Below are positions 35,893 to 46,234 of a stretch of DNA of 64,000 nucleotides, in pieces. This DNA comes from Dissophora ornata. Its lineage: Eukaryota; Mortierellomycota; Mortierellomycetes; Mortierellales; Mortierellaceae. Each line of letters begins with the position of its first letter. Within the stretch, counting starts at the first letter, position 1. Below the pieces are notes generated by a model that saw only the letters and a program-made list of their open reading frames with translations, did no database searches and was not told the origin of the DNA. The DNA is taken from NCBI GenBank assembly GCA_025201705.1, contig MU616625.1:1-64000 (forward strand). Reading direction: 5' to 3'. Position numbers and translations under genes: made by a program.

Positions 35893-37188
35893 ATGGCCGA
35901 ATCGTACCTGGCAAGTGCCTCCATGCTTCCTAATGCGCACAAGCAGCTGTCCTCCATCGCTGTTTTGTTAAAACGAGATGAAACAAAACGAGGCTAACGT
36001 TCAACGTCCTGTACTTCGTATTCTTATCCTGAGCAGCCTGTCAAGATTGCTGTCATCGGTGGCAGTGGACTCTACAACCTCGAGGGTCTCGAGGTTGTTG
36101 CCGAGGTTAACCCCGAAACCGTACGTTGCTCTCCCATGTTCATATTGGGTCTCTTTTCTACCTGTTCCTGTTGACCTGCATGCCCTCTACTCGAAACACC
36201 CAGAATCTTTGCCATCAACCCGTTGAATCAAGAGGCGCTGTCATGTTTTGTGCGCAGACGGATAGTCTATGCGTGCGAACATTTGCATGTGCTTCCCAAC
36301 TCTTCTACCGTTCCCCTGTGCATATTTCACCCAAAAAAAATAAAATAAAATAAAACCCCCCTTATCCCTCCATATATTGTTTCATAGCCCTGGGGCAAGC
36401 CCAGCGACGCCATCACGATCGCTAAAACAGCCACCGGTCTCCACGTTGCCTTCTTGGCCCGCCACGGTCGTGGCCACTACCTGACCCCCTCCGAGGTTCC
36501 TGGCCGTGCCAACATTGCGGCCTTAAAGTCGATCGGTGTGGAGGCCATCATTGCCTTTTCTGCCGTCGGCTCTTTGAGAGAAGAGCTCAAGCCCCGCGAC
36601 TTTGTCCTGCCTTCTCAAATCATTGATCGCACGAAGGGCATCCGAGCTTCGACTTTCTTTGAGGACGGCTTGGTCGCCCACGCCATGTTTGCGGATCCCT
36701 TCTCCAGTGTTTTAGAGGAAGAGATCTGGAAGCAGCGTGGCGTCATCGAAGGCGGAGATTTCCATCGCCAAAAGACCTTGATTTGCATGGAAGGCCCTCA
36801 GTTCTCGACCAGAGCCGAGTCCCACATGTATCGTAGCTTTGGCGGTGATTTGATCAACATGAGCGTGCTGCCCGAGGCCAAGCTCGCAAGGGAGGCCGAG
36901 ATTGCGTATCAGATGATTTGCATGTCAACGGATTATGACTGCTGGAAGGAGCATGAGGAAGCCGTGACGGTCGAGGCCGTCGTCGCCAACCTGAAGGCCA
37001 ACTCTTCCAATGCTCAGCGACTCTTGGGTGCCATCTTGCCCGGATTGGAGGCCGTTGTTAAGAGTGGCAAGGTCATGGAGGGCTTGAAGGGAAGCATGCG
37101 CTTTGCTTGCATGACCGCCCCTAAGAAGCGCAGCAAGGAGGCTGTCAAGAAGTTGGAGTACCTCCTTCCTGGATATTATACCGTTTAA
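35893..37188 (+). CDS. MEU1: S-methyl-5'-thioadenosine phosphorylase (MTAP)
   Basis: Phosphorolysis of methylthioadenosine, a by-product of polyamine synthesis, to adenine and methylthioribose-1-phosphate in methionine salvage. Exons are 35893-35910 (18 nt, MAESYL), 36037-36120 and 36388-37188, giving 300 residues. Family motifs are KIAVIGGSGLYNLEG, FLARHGRGHYLTPSEVP, GVEAIIAFSAVGSLREEL, CMEGPQFSTRAES, the substrate-site INMSVLPEAKLAREAEI, and MSTDYDCWKEHEEAV. The first intron uses a GC donor (gcaagt at 35911), because no GT donor in the right phase is nearby. Start choice rests on this short exon joining in frame to PVKIAVIGG. Confidence 0.95.
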
Positions 37189-37645
37189 ACAAGTTTAACG
37201 AGAGAGACTGGTAGACAATAGAAGCCTATGGCCAACTTGTGCATGCATACAGAATCCACTTTTTTTTTTTTGCGTGGTTTATTGGACAAGGAAATGAAGA
37301 ACAAAGAAATCTACGACGAAGACAGCACGTCGACAAGTCCTGTGTTTGCCAGAAACACGCCCTGTTCGCGCTGCTTCTCTCCCTCTCCCTTCCTTTCAGT
37401 GTCAAAAAAAAAGAATATAAAAATTACGAATAGATTATTACGAAACGAAGAAAGGTATCAGCCTAGCATGCACTCTCCTTCATCAAAGAATAACACAAAA
37501 GACCGCTTAGGGATGGTATCATTGTTGCTTGCGGGCGTGTCCTCCTTCCAAGATTTCTATTGAGTGTATTTGTTGTGTCTGTTTTAAAAAAGTCCCGGCT
37601 CCAGAATTAAGAATGTGTGTCCAAGGAAAAGCCATCATCGACTTT
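37189..37645. other. Convergent 3' region of MTAP and CDC10
   Basis: Shared downstream region with A-rich and T-rich runs (for example T12 near 37260 and A runs near 37405) suitable for polyadenylation on either strand. No additional gene is seen. Confidence 0.4.
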
Positions 37646-40110
37646 TTAGTGCTGCTGCTGCTGCTGCTGCTGGCCGCTCTCCTTCAGGGCAAGCAGCTGC
37701 TTGGAGCGGAACGACTCGTAGTGGATCATCGCCGTAGTCTCGATCAGATCCTGGAGATGGGTGCGGGTCAAGAAGTTGCGAAGGTGGATGAACTCGCAGT
37801 GGTTCTCGTTCTCGACTAAGCCATTGAAAAAAGAAAAAAAATAAAAAAAAACTACAATTAATAGCATACTCTTGCCGTGACAGCAAACAATGATGAAGTG
37901 TGTATCGAGGTAGAAACTTGGTCTCCGTACCATTGATGACTCCCCAGCGGTTCTGGCGACCGCGGACCGTCTTGCCATCAACAACGATCGTCTTTTCTGA
38001 TCCAACAACGGCAAATGGAATCAGGTTCTGGATGGTCTCGTTCAAGGCTTGGTCCTGGACGTCATCCTCATCAGACTCGTAAGGGTATAATTGGATGTTG
38101 TGGAAAGCCATCTCGTCCTTAATCTATGGAATTCAAAAATAAGAATTTGTGCGACGTTTAGTCATTAACTCAATTCAAGCAAGCGACGATAAAAGTATAT
38201 CATGGGCCGCGACGTACGCGCTGCTTGAAGGCGATGCGCTCCTCGATGGTCAAAGAGTCCGACTTGGCAATGACTGGGACAACGTTGACAACCTCGGTCA
38301 ACTTCTTGAGGACAACGATATCAATTGGCTTCAATCTGTACACACCAATTTTGGGACCGTCCATAAATAGAGAGAGAGATTTTTTGTGAGCATCACTTTG
38401 AAGATATCGTGGACTCATGCATGCAGAGAAGGGGGAAACAAATCTTTTTTCTTACGAGTGACCAGTGGGCGAGATGAAGAAAAGGCAGCAGTGGATGCGA
38501 GTATCCTGGATGAAGCGATCACGCATAGCAGTCAATTCCTTGCGGAGGAAGGAGGAGTGCTGGTCCTTGATGTACTTAATGATAGGCTCCCAGCTGCGAC
38601 ATCGGAGAATCAGAGCATCACGTTAATAAGCATAATAGCGTATTATCAAGGATATCTCTTGAAAGCGCTGGTACAATGAATGCAGTTGGTGCTCACCAAT
38701 TCTCGTTGTTGACCTGGTCGCCGTATCCGGGAGTATCGACAATGTTAAGTCTCAGCTTGACACCATTCTCAATGACAGCTAAGTGTTCATAACGTGGGCG
38801 AGTTAGCATACGCTATGTAAGGTGTTTTTGATATTCAGTGTGTCAACGGGGATGACGAATGCGCATCGACCCATGCACGAACACGATCGAACTCCAGTCA
38901 ATGTCGCACAGGTTGAACTGAGATCTCCAAAAGAAATGAAAAACATAGTTGCTCGAATAGACATGATGAACTGCAGTTCATCCAAAAAAAATGGAAAGGG
39001 AAAGGGCGAGCCCCGCGGCTCTCAATCTACCATCCGAATGTGTCTATGGCTCCTTGCTCTCTTCTGTGTGTATGTTTGTTGTTTCTCTTCTGATTTTCCT
39101 CCTGAATACATCGCCCTTTTTTTGTCCTCTATTCTCCTGCGATGGAAATGGTTGCGATAAAAATACAAGGCACTTGGACCCATCTCAGCTCCTCTTTTTT
39201 TTCCGGTTCCCAGAGTTGCCTGCATTTCTGCGAGAGACACAACGTGGAGCAGTCTGTCGCAGAGTCTGATGGGTGGCGCCGGGCAGAACAAAAAAGTTCG
39301 CTCAACCCCAGAGCCAAAGAAGACAAAATTAAGACGAGCCAGAGAGCCCAGCCGGAAATAAAGAGATTTCAATAATATAACAGCAGACGAGGCAAGCAGA
39401 ATGAAAAAAAAATAGAGTGGACAGAAGTGGCCAGGCGAGCAGACAGCGTGGAATTTGAGAGAGAAGATTGAGAGAGCATTCGAGCTTTCGATATGGCAGC
39501 TCCTTTGCGCTCTTTTCCTGGAAATGCGCGCCAATTGGCTTCAAACTGATTGTGGGTATGCATGGGGGCAGTCTGGTGTGCTATGTATCAAGGACGACTT
39601 ACTCTCGGTGAAGGAGTGGATCTCAACGGTCTGACGGGTAAGCGCGTCAGGCTGGGTGCGACCCTTGGAATCGATGAGATGGGAGGCGAAGATGGTGTTG
39701 ATGAGCGTGCTCTTGCCCAAGCCAGATTGACCTGTTAGCGTCAAGACCACAAGATGGCGTTAGGCTATTGCTGGCTGATGCAACAACGGACAACTGAAAC
39801 CATAGCAATACCGCACGCGAAACTCACCGACAACCATGACATTGAACTGGAAGCCGCGCTTCAACAGCTTCTTCTCAATCTGGGATGTGATCGAGTCAAA
39901 GCCGACATAGCTCTGGAGAATGGGCTACAGGAGGCAGGTGCATTCCGTGCACATACAATAATGAATGGCGAGATGGAGAAACATCAATACCGGGTATCAT
40001 CACGCGCAATGTGGCCATGATGGCAAGAGGGAGGTGCAGATGCAGATACAGCTGCATTAAGAAAGAAAGGAGAGGATCTCTACCTGGGAGTGTTCGGCGT
40101 CAAGGCTCAT
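37646..40110 (-). CDS. CDC10: Septin, CDC10 type
   Basis: GTP-binding septin, the central subunit of the septin rod that scaffolds septation and hyphal or bud-neck structures at the plasma membrane. Exons in coding order: 40110-40084 (27 nt), 39924-39828, 39731-39603, 38778-38697, 38593-38456, 38335-38218, 38123-37931 and 37815-37646, giving 317 residues. YVGFDSITSQIEKKLLKRGF and the P-loop GQSGLGKST lie near residues 35-50. DTPGYGD is the G3 motif and AKSD the G4 motif. The septin-unique element holds RGRQNRWGVINVEN. As in CDC10, there is no long C-terminal coiled coil, and the protein ends TRTHLQDLIETTAMIHYESF plus a short polyGln tail (CTG repeat at 37651-37671 on the plus strand). The third intron is 824 nt, far longer than its neighbours. 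Confidence 0.95.
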
Positions 40111-41446
40111 GATGAAGGGCTCGGAAAGAGAGAGGAGGGGATAGTCAAGAATAGGTGGGGGTGGGGATGGAGAGGGATGGAGGGAAAGGAAAGGAGAAGA
40201 TGGATGTGAGTGCGGGGATGGGCTTAGTGGCGGATGATGAAGAAGAAGAGAAAAACGAGGCGAGGAGGAGCCGCCGAATGAGATGAAGGAGCGGGCAGGA
40301 GAGGGAGATGCATCATCGCACATGCTGCTGCACCCATGCATGCCCAGTCACTCCATAGAGAGCGATGTGGTCTGTCCAAGCCGCGCGAGAACGTGACACG
40401 CAGACGCGCGAGAGAGACACGCGTGGGGCGTGGGAGGTGCGCACGCGCAACGACGCGTCCGGCCCGCTCAACCGAGTAGCTCCACTAACCGTCGCTGCAG
40501 TTGCCAGTCCGGCCGCAACCCTGCGCGGCATAGAAAAAAGAGAAACTAGCATGCATGCCTCTGTGCGATCGCATCGATGCTGGTTACTGTTTGGCCGCAG
40601 CACGGGGACGAAGGTTAACGTCTCAGAATCATCGCTACGAACAACTGACCGAGGATGTATAGATGAAGAGATATGGCGCCATTTGCCGTAGGTGCAATGA
40701 CAGTATAAATGCAAAGGTCGACAGCATCAACAAAACACGGCAGGCGTCTTGCCCCGTGCTCTCATTCCAATGCTGCTGAGGACAATGTGTGTCAGAAACG
40801 TCAACGTGATGAAGATAACATTGAGCAGTTGTATTACTATGTTTGTTTGTCCCCGTACTGGGCAGTGCTTGTCCTGCCCGTCTGCTTCTGGTTAGCCATG
40901 CAGCTGTGTACAAAAAACCGCTTTTTTTGGCCACGCCTGCGGATCATATCTGGAGTAGACGCAACGGATTACATCAAAGAAGGGCCATCTGACCTCGCAA
41001 GACAATGCTCATTGCTGCAGCGTATGTATGCAGAGTGTTGGATGTAACTTTCTCCTGACAAATTCATAATAAATCGCCATAATCGCGCCATAGTTTCTGA
41101 AGAAAATCAGGCTTGTGGACAAGAGTGTTGGTCATCCCTCCGAAAATAGGAGATAAAAACACCATCGAGGCAAATTACTACATAACATCACCACAAGCCG
41201 GTCAGCGAAGAAGCCTTGGAAAAAGTACAAAAAGCGCACTTCATTTCGCAAGCCCCTCCGCGCACTCACATAAACATTTCATAACACTCTGCCATCCCCA
41301 ATATACGGTGCTTGCCCTTCCACTGGCATCTCACATCCTCGCATTCACACATTCACATATTCACGGCACGACTGTATACCCGGATAACACAAAAGCTCGG
41401 CAGCACACACAACACTACGTCAACAGGGCCATTGCACCATCGACAA
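40111..41446. other. CDC10-SulP divergent intergenic region
   Basis: About 1.3 kb between divergent genes. The CDC10-proximal part is purine-rich on the plus strand, followed by a cluster of CGCG-type sites at 40400-40460. The SulP-proximal part has no recognised element. No gene is supported. Confidence 0.45.
40403..40458. promoter_or_regulatory. Cluster of MCB-like ACGCG sites upstream of CDC10
   Basis: ACGCGT occurs at 40419-40424 and 40453-40458, with ACGCGC variants at about 40404 and 40443. The cluster is roughly 300-350 bases upstream of the septin start. Such clusters mark MBF-type G1/S regulation in other fungi. Relevance here is inferred. Confidence 0.4.
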
Positions 41447-43944
41447 ATGGCAGACCAGGAACTCAGAGAACATGGGCGCGCTTTCGTCCGCTGGCTCGGA
41501 GCCCTCCCTTCCAATATTCCTCGTTACGCACAGGAACGCTTTCCAATCATAAGATGGTAGGTAAAGTTTTTTTTTCTCCTCATGGCCTTCCACCCCCACT
41601 CAGCGTTGGCTCGCGCTTTCTCATAGCTCAAAGGAGTGTATAACTGTAACACAATTAGGCTTCCGAAGTATAACAGACCATGGGCCATGAAAGACATTGT
41701 TGCTGGCATCACGGTCGGACTCATCGTGGTCCCTCAGGGGATGTCCTATGCCAAGGTCGCTGGCCTCCCCGTGCAGCATGGCCTCTACTCTGCGTATGTT
41801 GGTGCTATCTTTTACTGCTTCATGGGTACGTCCAAGGATCTCACGATTGGCCCCACAGCGGTGATCTCGTTGATCACAGGAGAACTTGTAGCACAGCTTG
41901 CAGATCAATATTCGGCAGCAGAGGTCGCAGGTATATCCTGTCTAGCAGTCGGAGGCCTTACTTTGATCATGGGCATACTTCAACTTGGGATCGTCCTCGA
42001 TTTTTTCCCCTCGACTGTACTAGTTGGGTATACTACCGGCGCGGCAGCAACCATAGTTATCTCTCAGATACCAAAATGGATTGGTGTCTCCGACATCAAT
42101 ACTCGCGAGCCAGCATATCTTGTATTGATCAACACTTTAAGAGCGCTTCCGACAATTTCATGGCTTGATTTGGTCTTTGGACTGACATCCATGCTGGGTC
42201 TTGTTGGCATTGGCTTTGTGGTCGATCGCTGTGGTCGAGGTCGGTTCCCGATCCAGCTAGTCAAGATCTCTCGCTTTTTTATCGTTACGGTACTGGCCAC
42301 TGCTTTCTCGTTCCTTGTCAACATCAACGCGCCCCTTGATGCAGACGGAAACACGGTCCCTCGGATCTCTATCCTAAAAACCGTTCCTAGTGGGCTACCC
42401 GCACCTCAGGCACCTCGGATAGATAGAGCTATTCTGGTAGAGATTGCGCCTAAATTGGTAGCGATTGCTCTCGCGACAATCTTGGAGCACATTGCAGTCG
42501 GAAAGGCCTTTGCACGCAAGAATCGGTACCAAATTGATGGCAACCAGGAGCTACTGACTCTGGGCCTCGCCAATGTCACAGCCTCGTTCTTTGGCGCGTA
42601 CACCGTTACGGGGTCGTTCTCACGATCCGCTGTTAAGTTCCAGTGCGGCGTCAAGACCCCCCTGGCTGGCCTTGTGACCGGAGCACTCGTCCTTCTGGCG
42701 CTACAGATGCTGACTCCACTGTAAGGATTTTTCATGTTTGCTCAAGATTTGGTCATGCATTCGCTTCCTGATAAGTCTGAAATGCTAATGGTCGCGTTGA
42801 ATTTAACATCCATGGTAGATTCTATTACATCCCCGATGCGGCGCTTTCTGCAGTCATTATAGTCGCCGTATCCAGTCTCATCAGTCTGCCTGACGTCTTT
42901 CTGGAGTTTTTCAATGTCAATCTTTGGGACTTTCTATCTTCACAGGTTGCGCTGTGGGCGACCCTGTTCGTATCTGTCGAGGTTGGGATCGCTTCTGGAG
43001 TGGGATTTTCACTTGCAGTACTGCTTTTTCGCGTGGCTCGTCCTCGATTCCGTCTCCTCCGACCACTTAGAACCCGACCTGACGTCTTTGTTGCGTCTAA
43101 ATACTATGCCAACAACATCTTGGACACCGTCAACTCACCGCCTGGAGTCCTTGTCTTCCGCATGGAGGAGTCTGCTACGTTTCCCAACATGGAGACCTTC
43201 AAGAACTGGGTTCAAGATGAAGTTTACAGACACACGAGGTTTGGTGGTTTCGTCAAGACTACCCAGGACAGGCTGTGGTCCGATGATCTAGAGATATATA
43301 TCCAACGGCTGCGAGCTCAAGAGGGTCGCGGTCATGCGTCTCTTTTACACTCAGCCTTTGAAGACAAGGACCTACCCTTCTTGCGCGGCGTCATTCTCGA
43401 CTGCTCTGCCATGAATAATATAGACAGTACAGGACTGCAGGGACTGCGGGACTTGAGAGAGAATCTGAGGGAGTATGCTGGCGCGAGCGATGACCCCAGC
43501 GTGTTTTTTGAGCTCCACTTTGTGGCTGTACAAGATGACGTGCTTCCAATTCTTGAGCTCTCCGGCCTGACAATACCCAACGGCGCTCCATCAAGTATAC
43601 CGCCGCGAAACGTCCAAATACTGAGCCGCGATATGAACAGCGCCGGTCCTCTCCGGTCTGGAGATTTTCAAGACGATATCACACACAGCCACGGACTTCT
43701 CAACAACCACAAACAATGGATGCCGTTGTCTTCGAGATCCTTGCGGGCGATAGGGTCTGTACCTTCGCTGAATTCAGTAGTTCACTTCACCATTCGTGAT
43801 GCTATTGACGTTGTTATGCTCCACGCAGAGGCATGGAGAGGAGTTGTTGACGAAGTAGTAGTAGCAATACGTGGAGCAGAGATTAGTAGCGCGGGTGACC
43901 TCTCATCCGACTCAGAGTCAGACTATAGCTCACTTCATAAGTAG
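41447..43944 (+). CDS. SulP-family sulfate permease with STAS domain
   Basis: Membrane anion transporter, most likely a plasma-membrane sulfate permease. Exons are 41447-41556, 41659-42720 and 42819-43944, giving 765 residues. The N-terminus reaches LPKYNRPWAMKDIVAGITVG, the SulP signature start. Multiple membrane helices follow, with conserved VPQGMSYAKVAGLPVQHGLY, GPTAVISLITGEL, GYTTGAAATIVISQIPK, NQELLTLGLANVTASFFGAY and GSFSRSAVKFQCG. A cytosolic STAS domain from about residue 490 contains GVILDCSAMNNIDSTGLQGL near 582. The C-terminal ~60 residues are Ser/Asp-rich. The family also moves molybdate, oxalate or bicarbonate, so the exact substrate is not proven. Confidence 0.93.
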
Positions 43945-44149
43945 CCCTCGACTATGAGCTCCAACACATCGAGCAACGAGCTCCTCGCCAGCTACATACT
44001 TGTATACATTCATAGACTAATCTGCTAATCTGCACGCCTTTATGTAGCTATCTCTAACTGTCTTTATTACGAATGGCATCTAGCATTAAAGCAGTGACAA
44101 AAAAACCCCCTCCCCCGGGCGCCAAGTAGGGTGAAGACCGCGTGCCATA

Positions 44150-45865
44150 TCAAAACATTGGCCGCGTGGAAGGATAAAGATATTCGAAAAAGGTCATGTC
44201 TGGTCTCACGCAGTTTGTCACTTTGACGGGCTCGACCTTATTCCATAGCTGGTCCAGCTCGTGAAGAGGAAGCTCCTGCACCTGCTCCAGTGTGCTTTGA
44301 CGTTTTGGGAGCTTTGGACGCGTAGGCGCCATCTTTGCTGGTTCTGAAAGAGCAGGCATGGCAGGCACGGTGGTCAATTGGCCTATGGAGTCCAGGTGAG
44401 CTGGATGGCAGATGTAAACCAGACGCTTTCCATCTTTTGCCGTCTTACCTATTGTTGCAGAGTGACAGAAACGAACGGTCAAAGATTTGCAGTCGCATGC
44501 GTCTCTCGCAAACTGCTTTTGAGGTGTACGAGACTTACTAAAGGAGATAAGGCCATAGAACGAGCACAATGCATGAGCAACAAATCGCAGGAATTGATCC
44601 TGAATATCCCATCGAAGGTAGATCTGGGGTCGTTCCACAGCTTGCTCCTGGGGCATCCCTAAGTCGTTTTCGTCTAAGGTCTTGCTTGCAGTTGACGACA
44701 GCTCAGGCTCGGCGTCCTCATTATCTAGGGCCTGGACGAAAACCCAGGTCGAATTTTCGGATTCGGACCTGCAGTCATCCAGGGAGGAATCGCTTTCGCC
44801 ATCTTGGCTGTTTTCGCTATCTTCCTCATCGTCGCTTGACAGTGTAAGCTGGTCCAAAAAGCTGACAAGCTCTCCTTCGTACTGCATCACAATCCCTTTA
44901 GGAACATGCACCTTCTTGATGTCTTTTCGCTGAGCTCTTGTCAACAGACGATGGCCAATCATCGGAGCAGTTGGTGCCGAAGGAGCGTCGCTTGCCAAGG
45001 AAGCATGTTCGGGCCTAGATCGTCTCGACGGAGGAGGGTTGTTGCTGATAAGGGATTCAATCATGGCATCATACTTCCAATGGAAGGAAGGGGCTTCTCG
45101 ATCATAGCCCGGGAAGGGCAAGTCGGCCTGGTACAGGACCGCGAAGGGATGGTGCACAAATTTGTCTAGAGTGGCGGAAAAGAAAATCCCATGGATATTG
45201 CCAAAGGCAAAAGGAAGGTGAGAATGGAGGCCAGTTGGTGCAGGGGCGAGGGGATGGAGTAAGAAGCAGCTCTACTGTTTGTTTGCTCTATGGCGGCTGG
45301 AACTGCTGCGGCTCGTGGCTGCGTCGTGCGACACGACTGCAACCCAGCATCCAAGTAAGAACTACAAGTTGGCTCGCTATTATCCATCCCACCCATCCCA
45401 TACTCTCGTCAGGCAGTCAACAACGACAGCGAGGTTTGTGGCCCCTCTCTTTTTTGCGTCTTCATGCCGGATCTTTGTTCGCACGTGTTTGGCCCATATC
45501 TTTCTCTCTCATTTTCGCAAGGGAAGCAGTAGGGACGAAACGACTTTAGGCCGAAAAGCCAACAAGATAAACCAGGACTTGCCATTGTCGTGTCGCTGGC
45601 GACGTCGACTGCCCTCCTGCCCAATCTTGTTGCGCTGGTTCAGAGAGTCTCGCTGAACCCACGGATAGTGCTTTTTCTTCTTCTTATTGTGGGTCCGCTG
45701 TTGCTGCTGTTCCTGTAGCAGAGCCGCAGCAGAGTCATTGTCGATAAGGGTGAGGGTTGCGTTGATAGTCCTTTCGAGGCTCTGCTGGTGCAGCTTCATG
45801 AGCGTGGCCTGGCTCTGGCCATGGATCGAGTGGCCGACGAGTGCTGGAAGAGGATGTCGCGCCAT
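44150..45865 (-). CDS. R3H-domain protein (R3HDM4-like, with R3H-associated N-terminal domain)
   Basis: Probable single-stranded nucleic-acid-binding protein. Exons in coding order: 45865-45583, 45165-44539 and 44448-44150, giving 402 residues. The N-terminus (TINATLTLIDNDSAAALLQE, then Gln/Lys-rich and RRRQRHDN) followed by HHPFAVLYQADLPFPGYD resembles the R3H-associated region of R3HDM4-type proteins. An acidic Ser/Asp/Glu stretch follows. The R3H core is DQFLRFVAHALCSFYGLISFS, with the R-x3-H signature near residue 290. The first intron has a GC donor (gcaagt). The second intron is 90 nt with no stop in frame, so its retention would insert 30 residues directly after the R3H core. Family assignment is moderate and function is unknown. 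Confidence 0.68.
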
Positions 45866-46234
45866 GAGGAAGTGGGATGATTTACAACGGGAGAGATGAA
45901 GCAGAGGAAGGTGGGATGAGATGCACAAGATGCACACAGGGCAGCAGTGTTGATGCGAGATGTGAGAGGGAGAGAGAGGGCGAGAGGGAAGAAACGCTGT
46001 CTGCCTTTCGTAAAAAAGAGGTTTTCGGTGTCTGCAGAGCGACCCCGTTTCGCGGCAGGTCGTGCGGCAACCCGCTCGTTCTCGGCACGGGGCATCCACA
46101 CACACGCACCAGTGGCGACGCCAACAAACACTCATCTAGTCCACAACTGCGCCAGCACTGGCTGCCGCAGCTCGTCCATTCCTCCCCCTGTCGGATTGAT
46201 TTGATTTCATGTTGTTTCTTTATTACAGTTCAGC
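45866..46234. other. R3H gene promoter and monooxygenase 3' region
   Basis: Both genes are on the minus strand, so this tract holds the 3' end of the FAD monooxygenase and the promoter/leader of the R3H gene. The plus strand is purine-rich near 45955-46000. No other feature is seen. Confidence 0.4.

Noticed and set aside
37651..37671. CTG trinucleotide run as a non-coding microsatellite
   Set aside because: On the minus strand it is CAG coding for the short polyGln end of CDC10.
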